Source of the DNA: JBKPFU01 sp046728975
Lineage (GTDB): Bacteria > Actinomycetota > Thermoleophilia > Gaiellales > Gaiellaceae
NCBI GenBank assembly: GCA_046728975.1
Contig: JBKPFU010000028.1
Coordinates: 1 to 12,150 of the forward strand
Reading direction: 5' to 3'
DNA length: 12,150 bases
Shown: positions 6,655 through 12,150 of the stretch, piece by piece
Layout: each line of letters opens with the position of its first letter
How positions within the stretch are numbered: position 1 is the first letter of the stretch
Translations under genes and position numbers: made by a program
Notes under the pieces: model-generated
Told to the model about the DNA's origin: nothing
What the model saw: only the letters and a program-made list of their open reading frames with translations
The model's database searches: none

Positions 6655-7653
6655 TCAGCGCCAGGCCGTCTCTTCGACAGGTGCTCTTTCACGCAGGGGC
6701 TCCCACCACTCGCGGTGTGCCTCGTACCAGCGAATCGTCTCCTCGAGCCCGCCCTCGAACTCCCGCTCGGGGACCCACCCGAGCTCCTGCCTGATCTTGC
6801 GGGAGTCGAGCAGGTAGCGGCGGTCGTGGCCCGGCCGGTCGGGCACGATCGTCTTCAGGTCCTGCGGCTTCTCGAGGATGGCGAGCACGGCGTCGGCGAT
6901 CTCCTCGATCGACTTCTCGACGCCCGAGCCGACGTTGTATGTCTCACCCTCGCGCCCTCTCTCGAGCACGAGCTCGATCGCAGCGCAGTGGTCGAGCACG
7001 TGCAACCATTCGCGCCGGTTCTGCGTGGACGCATACATCGGCAACGACTGATCGTCGATCGCGTTCGTGACGAAGAGCGGGATGACCTTCTCGGGGAACT
7101 GGTAGGGGCCGTAGTTGTTCGAGCAGTTGGTGATCGTCACCGGGAGGCCGAACGTCTCGGAATACGCGCGCACCGCGTGATCTGCGGCCGCCTTCGAGGC
7201 GTTGTACGGCGTCCGCGGCCGGTAGGGCGTCTCCTCCGTAAACGCCTCGTCCGAATCAAGCGCCAGGTCGCCGTAGACCTCGCAAGTCGAGACATGGTGG
7301 AACCGGTCGACGCCCGTATGTCGGGCGGCGTCCAGGAGCGTCTGGGTACCCAGCACGTTCGTCCGGAAGAACCGAACGGGATCGACCACCGCCAGGCTGT
7401 TGTGCGACTCCGCGGCGAAGTTGACGACGGTCTCGATCCGCTCGTCGCGAAGCGTCGCCAGAGCCAGCTCCGGGTCGCAGATGTCGCCGTGGACGAAGAC
7501 GATCCGGTCCTCGAGGTCCTCGAGGCTGCGCCGGTCGCCTGCGTACGTCAGAAGGTCGTAGACGACGACGGTGTCGTCCGGGTGGCGCTCGAGCCAGTGG
7601 CGGACGAAGTTGGAGCCGATGAATCCGGCTCCGCCGGTGACGAGCAGGCGCAT
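6655..7653 (-). CDS. rmlB: dTDP-glucose 4,6-dehydratase (RmlB), atypical active site
   Basis: A 332-aa extended SDR enzyme converting dTDP-glucose to dTDP-4-keto-6-deoxyglucose with bound NAD+. The N-terminus has GGAGFIG (7-13). The catalytic Tyr150 and Lys154 are in TPYNASKAA, and NNYGPYQFPEKVIPLF (179-194) is a strong RmlB signature. Three family motifs differ. STDEVYG is STCEVYG (122-128), replacing the Asp that normally protonates the leaving hydroxyl with Cys124 while keeping Glu125. AAESHVDRS is AAESHNSLA (80-88). The usual YGDGxxxRDW is YASTQNRREW (207-216). The codon is TGC, two changes from GAC, so a simple sequencing error is unlikely. The ATG lies 19 bp after the rmlD stop, making it the last gene of the operon. 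Because the rest of the pathway is adjacent, RmlB is the best call, but a divergent subfamily or another 4,6-dehydratase substrate is possible. Confidence 0.88.
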   Translation of the reverse strand: MRLLVTGGAGFIGSNFVRHWLERHPDDTVVVYDLLTYAGDRRSLEDLEDRIVFVHGDICDPELALATLRDERIETVVNFAAESHNSLAVVDPVRFFRTNVLGTQTLLDAARHTGVDRFHHVSTCEVYGDLALDSDEAFTEETPYRPRTPYNASKAAADHAVRAYSETFGLPVTITNCSNNYGPYQFPEKVIPLFVTNAIDDQSLPMYASTQNRREWLHVLDHCAAIELVLERGREGETYNVGSGVEKSIEEIADAVLAILEKPQDLKTIVPDRPGHDRRYLLDSRKIRQELGWVPEREFEGGLEETIRWYEAHREWWEPLRERAPVEETAWR

Positions 7654-7672
7654 TTGGCGGAAGCCTAGTGCC

Positions 7673-8518
7673 CTAGTGCAGCAGCCGCTCCAAGCAGGCC
7701 CGCAGCCCTTCTCGCCAGTGCGGGAGGCGTGGCGCGTCGGCGCGCTCGCTGCGAAGAACCGAGTAGGCCGGCCTCGCAGCCGGCCGGGCCAGTTGCACGC
7801 TGGTGATCGGCGTCACGCGGCAGTCGAGCGCCGCCTCCTCGAAGATCGCACGCGCGAACTCGGCCCAGCTGCATTCGCCCTCGGCAGCGACGTGCCACAG
7901 GCCCTGCGGCAGCTCGAGCACGTCGCGCGTCGCCGCCGCGAGGTGCGCGACGTACGTGGGAGACCCGATCTGGTCGTCGACGACCGACACCTCGGCCTGC
8001 CTGTGGCCGAGCTCGAGCATCGTGCGGACGAAGTTCTTGCCCGTCCAGCCAAAGAGCCACGAGCTGCGCACGATCCATCCGTCGCGAATCTCACGCTCGC
8101 CGTCGAGCTTCGATCGGCCGTAGACCGACACCGGACCAGGCTCATCGGACTCGACGTACGGCTCGCGCTTCGTGCCGTCGAACACGTAGTCGGTCGAGTA
8201 GTAGACGACGGGCGCGCCGAGGGCGACGACGTTCGCCGTCCCCTCGACATTCACCTCGCGGACGGCTTCCGGCTCCCGCTCGGCGCCGTCGACGTCCGTC
8301 CAGGCCGCAGCGTGCAGGACGAGCCCGGGCGTGTAAGCCAGCTCGCCCGACGTGACGTCGAACGTCGCGCGGTCGCGCGCATCCGCGTGGGGAAAGACCT
8401 CCTGCAGCGCCCGGCCGAGCTGGCCGCCGGCGCCCGTGACTAAGACGCTGTTGCGTCCCGTGCCGACAGGATCGGCGATTGCGTGCTCCAGAGCTGCTTG
8501 ACCCGCGGGTCGTCCCAC
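7673..8518 (-). CDS. rmlD: dTDP-4-dehydrorhamnose reductase (RmlD), start uncertain
   Basis: This enzyme reduces dTDP-4-keto-L-rhamnose to dTDP-L-rhamnose with NAD(P)H. The reductase/epimerase SDR fold shows VLVTGAGGQLGRAL at the N-terminus, LHAAAWTDVD, YYSTDYVFDGT, and the catalytic YGRSK; GLWHVAAEGECSW is also typical of RmlD. The family normally starts one or two residues before VLVTG, but the codons there are AAC AGC GTC, with no ATG, GTG or TTG. The nearest conventional in-frame start is the GTG at 8518, giving 281 aa with about 24 extra residues and a 79-bp overlap with rmlC. A non-standard start (for example the in-frame CTG within the overlap) or a local sequence error is possible. 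The function is secure; the 5' end is not. It ends with TAG 19 bp before rmlB. Confidence 0.85.
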   Translation of the reverse strand: MGRPAGQAALEHAIADPVGTGRNSVLVTGAGGQLGRALQEVFPHADARDRATFDVTSGELAYTPGLVLHAAAWTDVDGAEREPEAVREVNVEGTANVVALGAPVVYYSTDYVFDGTKREPYVESDEPGPVSVYGRSKLDGEREIRDGWIVRSSWLFGWTGKNFVRTMLELGHRQAEVSVVDDQIGSPTYVAHLAAATRDVLELPQGLWHVAAEGECSWAEFARAIFEEAALDCRVTPITSVQLARPAARPAYSVLRSERADAPRLPHWREGLRACLERLLH

Positions 8519-8901
8519 GGAATCTCGTTTTCGTCCGGGTCTTCGGGGTCGTACTCCTCGCTGACGTGGTAACAGAAGAGGAGATCGGTCAGCGCCTCGA
8601 AGCCGTGCGCGTAGTGGCCCGGGATGTAGACCGCGATCGGATTGTCGTCGCCGATGTCGGCCGTGAAGGTCTCGCCCGTCTCGCGGTCGAGGACGACGAC
8701 GCGGGCTGTCCCTTGGAGACAGGCGAAGAGATCGTCCTGGCCGCGCTCGTGGTAGTGCAGGCCGCGGATCACGCCCTGCTTCGAAAAAGAGAGGTTCGTC
8801 TGCCGGGACGGCTTCTCCAGCCAGCTCTCGCGGCGCAGCTCGAGGAACCAGCCTCGCTCGTCCTCGCGCCGCCGCAGCGGGATCTGGCGGATGCCCCTCA
8901 C
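8440..8901 (-). CDS. rmlC: dTDP-4-dehydrorhamnose 3,5-epimerase family protein (RmlC), short form
   Basis: A 153-aa cupin, shorter than the usual ~180 aa. RmlC epimerises C3 and C5 of dTDP-4-keto-6-deoxyglucose. RGLHYH (46-51) supplies the catalytic His49, YIPGHYAHGFEAL (92-104) is the conserved cupin strand, and EYDPEDPDENEIPWDDP (116-132) and ILSARD (144-149, with Asp149 as the likely His partner) match the family. The active-site Lys normally found in a QxKL motif soon after the His is replaced: the sequence here reads GQDDLF (54-59). The GTG start at 8901 overlaps the rmlA stop by 4 bp (GTGA), indicating translational coupling. The stop lies inside the first codons of the RmlD fold. It is most simply the pathway epimerase; a monofunctional or altered-specificity member of the family cannot be excluded. 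Confidence 0.88.
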   Translation of the reverse strand: MRGIRQIPLRRREDERGWFLELRRESWLEKPSRQTNLSFSKQGVIRGLHYHERGQDDLFACLQGTARVVVLDRETGETFTADIGDDNPIAVYIPGHYAHGFEALTDLLFCYHVSEEYDPEDPDENEIPWDDPRVKQLWSTQSPILSARDATAS

Positions 8902-9635
8902 TTGTTCGCGCCGTTGGCGCGGACGAAGTCGTTGACCTCGTAGTACGCGTCGATCGACTCGCCCGCATCGCCCCAGAACCCCTCGAGCACGTCGTACTGC
9001 ATCGTGCCCTGCTCGACGTACCAGTTGTTCACGTCGGTGATCTCGAGCTCGCCGCGGCCCGAGGGGTTCAGCATCGGGATCACGTCCCAGACGGACTCGT
9101 CGTAGAAATACACGCCCGTGACCGCGAACTCGCTCGGCGGGCTCTCCGGCTTCTCCACGATTCGCACGACGCGGTCGCCGTCCAGCTCGGCAACGCCGAG
9201 ATGCCGCAGGTGCTCGGGCTCACCGAGCCGCGCAAGCACGATCCGGCCGCCCTCCTCCTGGCTTTCGAAGTTCTCGATCGCCGAGCGGATGGAGCGCTCG
9301 AACACATTGTCGGCGAGCATCACCACGATCCGATCGCCGCGCCCGAACCGCTCCGCCAGCCCGAGCGCCTCGGCGATCCCGCCCTCCTGCTCCTGGTAGG
9401 CGTAGAAGAGCCGATCGATTCCGTGCTCGTGCCCGTTTCCGAGTAGCCGGAAGAACTCGCCGGCGTGCGTCCCACCGGTGACGAGCATGATCTCCTTGAT
9501 GCCGGCCGCGACGAGCGCTTCGATCGCGTACGTGACCATCGGCCGGTCGTAGATCGGTAGCAGGTGCTTGTTGGTGATGCGGGTCAGCGGGTTGAGCCGT
9601 GTGCCCTTCCCGCCGGCGAGGATGACGCCCTTCAT
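8898..9635 (-). CDS. rmlA: Glucose-1-phosphate thymidylyltransferase (RmlA), short form
   Basis: A 245-aa nucleotidyltransferase that joins dTTP and glucose-1-phosphate to give dTDP-glucose, the first step of the dTDP-rhamnose pathway. The N-terminus has LAGGKGTRLNPLT (6-18) with the pyrophosphorylase signature, followed by NKHLLPIYDRPM (22-33). The metal/nucleotide loop is LADN (108-111), the sugar-binding EKP is at 161-163, and GELEITDVNNWY (195-206) follows. It lacks the roughly 45-residue C-terminal part of the canonical enterobacterial RmlA, which carries the allosteric dTDP-rhamnose region, and resembles the shorter StrD- or archaeal-type enzymes. Feedback regulation may therefore differ (inference). 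The ATG at 9635 leads the four-gene operon and has no clear ribosome site; a TANNNT element nine bases upstream suggests an almost leaderless message. A GlmU-like or other sugar-1-P substrate is unlikely given the neighbours. Confidence 0.92.
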   Translation of the reverse strand: MKGVILAGGKGTRLNPLTRITNKHLLPIYDRPMVTYAIEALVAAGIKEIMLVTGGTHAGEFFRLLGNGHEHGIDRLFYAYQEQEGGIAEALGLAERFGRGDRIVVMLADNVFERSIRSAIENFESQEEGGRIVLARLGEPEHLRHLGVAELDGDRVVRIVEKPESPPSEFAVTGVYFYDESVWDVIPMLNPSGRGELEITDVNNWYVEQGTMQYDVLEGFWGDAGESIDAYYEVNDFVRANGANK

Positions 9636-9644
9636 GCGCGCGTG

Positions 9645-9650
9645 ATGCTA
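9645..9650 (-). promoter_or_regulatory. Putative -10 element (TAGCAT) of the rml operon
   Basis: Read on the minus strand, TAGCAT fits TANNNT and ends nine bases before the rmlA ATG, predicting a leader of only one or two nucleotides. No clear -35 box or Shine-Dalgarno sequence accompanies it. The gap to the divergent small gene is only 39 bp, so both promoters must lie here or inside the neighbouring genes. Confidence 0.3.
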
Positions 9651-9674
9651 AGCCAACGTGGGTAAGCCGACGGC

Positions 9675-9866
9675 ATGGCAGAAGACCGACCTCCGCTCCT
9701 CGCGGGCGAGGACGACGTTCCGAGGCAGCCGGCGCCGCCGCTCGACCCGTACACGCCGGAGCCTGGGCCGCGCGCCGGCGACCGGCGTGCGTTCCGCGTC
9801 TTACCGCTCGCCTTCATCGTCATCGCGATCGTCATCGCGATCGTGATCTGGGCTGCGGTCCGCTAG
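9675..9866 (+). CDS. Small tail-anchored membrane protein of unknown function
   Basis: A 63-aa protein I do not recognise. Residues 1-40 are hydrophilic, acidic and proline-rich (PRQPAPPLDPYTPEPGPR) and probably disordered. Residues 43-62 are an uninterrupted Ile/Val/Ala helix, VLPLAFIVIAIVIAIVIWAA, ending in Arg, so the protein is probably anchored by its C-terminus with the N-terminal part in the cytoplasm. The membrane segment is encoded by a 12-bp tandem repeat. Composition and clear segment design favour a real gene over the overlapping frame at 9658-9846, whose product is Arg/Ser-rich. It lies 38 bp ahead of the ABC ATPase gene and may be co-transcribed with it, but the ATPase also has its own candidate promoter. 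The ribosome site is weak. Confidence 0.65.
   Translation: MAEDRPPLLAGEDDVPRQPAPPLDPYTPEPGPRAGDRRAFRVLPLAFIVIAIVIAIVIWAAVR
9816..9848 (+). repeat. 12-bp tandem repeat within the membrane helix codons
   Basis: The unit atcgtcatcgcg occurs at 9816-9827 and 9828-9839, followed by a partial third copy, atcgtgatc, at 9840-9848. It encodes IVIA-IVIA-IVI in the small protein's membrane helix. Repeat slippage in multiples of 12 bp would change helix length by four residues without breaking the frame. Confidence 0.85.
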
Positions 9867-9892
9867 GGCTAGTCCAGCTCCGTTTACGGTCT

Positions 9893-9898
9893 TATCCT
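9893..9898 (+). promoter_or_regulatory. Putative -10 element (TATCCT) for the ABC ATPase gene
   Basis: TATCCT fits TANNNT and ends six bases before the ATG at 9905, the same spacing as at the dehydrogenase gene, so the message would be leaderless. No Shine-Dalgarno sequence is visible before this ATG, which supports the idea. The -35 region (near 9870-9875, tagtcc) is a poor match. Confidence 0.35.
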
Positions 9899-9904
9899 CG
9901 ATCC

Positions 9905-10993
9905 ATGGGGACGGAGGGGCTGATCCAGCTCGCCGATGTCGTCAAGACGTACGACACGCCGGCCGGAAGCTTCCCGGCGCTGAACGGCGTCAGCCTCGAG
10001 GTCGGCGGCGGCGAGTTCGTGGCAGTGGTCGGGAAATCCGGCAGCGGCAAGTCGACGCTCGTGAACATGATCACGGGCATCGACCGGCCCACCTCCGGTG
10101 AGGTGTGGGTCGACGGCACCGCCGTCCATGAGTTGACGGAGGGCCAGACGGCCAAGTGGCGGGGTCGCAGCGTAGGGGTCGTCTTCCAGTTCTTCCAACT
10201 GCTGCCGACGATCTCGCTGCTCGACAACGTGATCCTCCCGATGGAGTTCGCGGGGCTCTACTCGGCCCAGGAGCGGCGCGAGCGAGCAGCTCGCCTGCTG
10301 GGGCGGGTCGGCCTCGCGCAGCAGGCCGACAAGCTCCCGTCGGCGCTCTCGGGCGGACAGCAGCAGCGGGTGGCAATCGCGCGCTCACTCGCGACCGACC
10401 CGCCGCTGATCGTCGCCGACGAGCCGACCGGAAACCTCGACTCGAAGACGGCGGAGCACACGTTCGAGCTCTTCGACGAGCTCGTCGAGGCCGGAAAGAC
10501 GGTAATCATCGTCACGCACGACAACGACCTCGCGGTGCGCGCAACCCGGACGGTTGTCGTGCTCGACGGCGAGGTCGTGAACGAGTACGTGCGTCAGGCG
10601 CTCGCGCCGCTAGACATCGACGCGCTCGGCGTCGCGTCGGCGCGGCTTCGCCACGAGAAGTACGAGCCGGGATCGGTTGTCGTCAAGCAAGGGGAGGAGG
10701 CCGATACCTTCTACATCGTCACCGAAGGCGAGGTCGACGTCGTACTCGAGTATCCGAGCGGACAGGAGATCCCCGTCAACACGCTCGGCAGGGGCGCCTA
10801 CTTCGGGGAGATGGCGCTGCTGCAGGGCGGAATGCGACGCGCGACCGTCCGCGCAGGCCGCGAGAGCGCGGTCGAGGTGATGGCGCTCGACCGCGAGACG
10901 TTCGTGCAGCTGATCGACGAGTCCGACCAGGCTCGGCGGGAGTTCGATCGCGTGATGGCCGAGCGGCTCGAGGGGCTGCGCGCGGCCGGATGA
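9905..10993 (+). CDS. MacB/LolD-type ABC transporter ATPase fused to a cyclic-nucleotide-binding domain
   Basis: A 362-aa two-domain protein. Residues 1-228 are an ABC ATPase: Walker A GKSGSGKST (43-51), Q-loop Gln95 in VFQFFQ, signature LSGGQ (148-152), Walker B LIVADEP with Glu173, and His205 in VTHD. The order and spacing match the MacB/LolD/FtsE group, about 225 aa when alone. Residues 248-345 are a cNMP-binding (CAP/PKA-regulatory type) domain: VVVKQGEEADTFYIVTEGEVDV, then the phosphate-binding cassette FGEMALLQGGMRRATV (300-315). The Gly-Glu pair and Arg311 needed to bind the cyclic phosphate are all there. About 20 residues join the two domains, and a short charged helix ends the protein. 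Its TGA overlaps the permease ATG by 4 bp, so the two proteins are coupled partners. Direct gating of transport by cAMP, cGMP or another cyclic nucleotide is inferred. Confidence 0.93.
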   Translation: MGTEGLIQLADVVKTYDTPAGSFPALNGVSLEVGGGEFVAVVGKSGSGKSTLVNMITGIDRPTSGEVWVDGTAVHELTEGQTAKWRGRSVGVVFQFFQLLPTISLLDNVILPMEFAGLYSAQERRERAARLLGRVGLAQQADKLPSALSGGQQQRVAIARSLATDPPLIVADEPTGNLDSKTAEHTFELFDELVEAGKTVIIVTHDNDLAVRATRTVVVLDGEVVNEYVRQALAPLDIDALGVASARLRHEKYEPGSVVVKQGEEADTFYIVTEGEVDVVLEYPSGQEIPVNTLGRGAYFGEMALLQGGMRRATVRAGRESAVEVMALDRETFVQLIDESDQARREFDRVMAERLEGLRAAG

Positions 10994-12150
10994 GGCTCCC
11001 GGCGGCGCGGCTGCGCAAGGTCCTCGGCGACCTGCGCGCCAGCAAGCCGCGGACCGCGCTGGTCGGGCTGTCGATCGCAGTCGGAGTGATCGCCATCGGG
11101 ATGGTCGCGGGCGCACGCGCGATGATGCTCGAGAGCCTCCACCGCAGCCGCGCCCAGGCTCATTTCGCGAGCGCGACGTTTCTCACCGACGGCTTCGGCG
11201 CCGGCGTCGTCCGTCGCGTGCGTTCGATTCCCGCAATTCGCGACGCGGAGGCGAAGCGGATCGTGACACCGCGGCTCGCGGACGGGCGCGACCTCCGGCT
11301 GCTGGCCGTCGACGACTTCACTCGAATGCGGATCGCGCGCGTCTCGGGCGAGGACGGCGCATGGCCGCCGCCCACAGGGACGTTGTCGGTGGAGCGCGCC
11401 TCGGTCTCGAAGCTTGGCGTCCGCCAGGGCCAGTCGCTCCGCCTCAGGCTGCCGGGCGGCCCGGCCCGCACGATCCGAATCGCCGGCACGGCGCACGACC
11501 TCGCCTCGCCCTCCACGCGGACGTCGGGCGTCCTCTACGGCTATGCCGACGCGGCCACCCTTCGCCGGCTCGGTGACCACGGCCGGCCGAACGAACTCGA
11601 CATCTCGGTGGAGGGCGACCGGGATCGGGCGCTCGCCGCCGCGACCGCCGTTCGCCGGGAGCTCGAGCGCAGCGGCGTCGCCGTCCGCTCGGTGGCAGTG
11701 CCGAAGCCGGGAACGTTCTGGGCGAACGACGCGGTGAACTCGATGGTCCTGCTGCTGACCGTGCTCGGCGTGGTGTGCCTGCTCATGAGCGGCTTCCTCG
11801 TCGTCAACATCGTCTCGGCGCTCGTCACGCAGCAGCGGCGGCAGATCGGCGTGATGAAGGCGATCGGTGCAAGCGAAGCGGCGACTGCGGGCCTTTATCT
11901 CACCTCCGCCCTCGTGTTCGGCGCCCTAGCGCTGATCGTCGCGATTCCGGCCGCGGCCGCCGCCGCGCTGGCACTCGTCGCCTACTCGGCCGGGCTGATC
12001 AACCTCGACCCGCCCGGGTTCATGCTGCCGCCCAGCGCGCTCGCCCTCGAGATCGGCGCCGGCGTCGCCCTCCCTCTCGCTGCCGCGCTCGTGCCGGTGC
12101 GCACCGGGAGCAGGATCACCGTTCGGCAGGCGATCGCCACCGAGGCCGGA
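10990..12150 (+). CDS. FtsX/MacB-type ABC transporter permease (3' end beyond the window)
   Basis: The frame is open for 387 codons from the ATG at 10990 to the window end, so the gene is partial. A first membrane helix lies at about 22-43 (TALVGLSIAVGVIAIGMVAG). An extracytoplasmic domain (about 50-245) follows, comparable to the MacB periplasmic core domain in position. The FtsX domain starts near 250: a helix at about 252-276, the cytoplasmic coupling motif RRQIGVMKAIGAS (283-295), which normally contacts the ATPase, then helices at about 300-333 and 352-372. After the fourth helix the sequence continues with VRTGSRITVRQAI, a segment that in this family either ends the protein or leads to a second FtsX unit. 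It is translationally coupled to the cNMP-domain ATPase. Known relatives export lipoproteins, lipids or macrolides, or transmit signals to wall hydrolases; the substrate here cannot be told. Confidence 0.92.
   Translation, partial: MRLPAARLRKVLGDLRASKPRTALVGLSIAVGVIAIGMVAGARAMMLESLHRSRAQAHFASATFLTDGFGAGVVRRVRSIPAIRDAEAKRIVTPRLADGRDLRLLAVDDFTRMRIARVSGEDGAWPPPTGTLSVERASVSKLGVRQGQSLRLRLPGGPARTIRIAGTAHDLASPSTRTSGVLYGYADAATLRRLGDHGRPNELDISVEGDRDRALAAATAVRRELERSGVAVRSVAVPKPGTFWANDAVNSMVLLLTVLGVVCLLMSGFLVVNIVSALVTQQRRQIGVMKAIGASEAATAGLYLTSALVFGALALIVAIPAAAAAALALVAYSAGLINLDPPGFMLPPSALALEIGAGVALPLAAALVPVRTGSRITVRQAIATEAG

Noticed and set aside
6715..7668. 317-codon plus-strand frame opposite rmlB
   Set aside because: It shows no family motif and lies entirely antisense to a well-conserved enzyme.
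8519..8968. N-terminal extension of RmlD as a 431-aa fusion protein
   Set aside because: The extra 150 residues are the shadow of rmlC in another frame (Arg/Pro-rich), not a domain.

Overview
The window is GC-rich, densely packed bacterial DNA with GTG starts, 4-bp start/stop overlaps and strong G/C third positions. The protein set (secreted SpoIID/LytB-like protein, subtilase, PASTA-less Ser/Thr kinase, FtsX-type ABC system) and the TANNNT-just-before-ATG arrangement at several genes fit a high-GC actinobacterium, perhaps a Thermoleophilia/Gaiellales-type lineage. That placement is inference; no rRNA or marker gene is present. No tRNA, rRNA, CRISPR array or insertion sequence was seen.

Region 1 (1-1907, + strand): a ~170-nt inverted-repeat element able to fold into a long rod, then a Gfo/Idh/MocA-type sugar dehydrogenase and a left-handed beta-helix (hexapeptide) acyltransferase. 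This pair is typical of N-acylated amino-sugar synthesis for surface polysaccharides; partners probably lie upstream of the window.

Region 2 (1901-4953, - strand): a two-gene, translationally coupled operon for two exported proteins. The first is a SpoIID/LytB-like protein whose usually C-terminal GHGxGxSQYGA block sits at the N-terminus; the second is a subtilisin-family protease with a C-terminal PPC-like domain. The protease gene overlaps the acyltransferase tail to tail by 7 bp.

Region 3 (5144-6553, + strand): a membrane Ser/Thr protein kinase with a Pro/Thr-rich linker and an extracytoplasmic TPR-like domain, divergent from region 2. A hairpin-rich 100-bp gap separates it from the convergent rml operon.

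Region 4 (6655-9635, - strand): a complete dTDP-L-rhamnose operon in the order rmlA-rmlC-rmlD-rmlB. Glucose-1-phosphate is activated (RmlA), dehydrated (RmlB), epimerised (RmlC) and reduced (RmlD). Three points stand out: RmlB carries Cys where the family's catalytic Asp is expected (STCEVYG for STDEVYG); RmlC is short and lacks a usual active-site Lys; and rmlD has no normal start codon near its Rossmann fold.

Region 5 (9675-12150, + strand): a 63-aa tail-anchored membrane protein, then a MacB/LolD-type ABC ATPase fused to a cyclic-nucleotide-binding domain, overlapping by 4 bp an FtsX/MacB-type permease that runs off the window. The fusion suggests an ABC export or mechanotransmission system gated directly by a cyclic nucleotide. 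It is the best candidate here for an under-described system.
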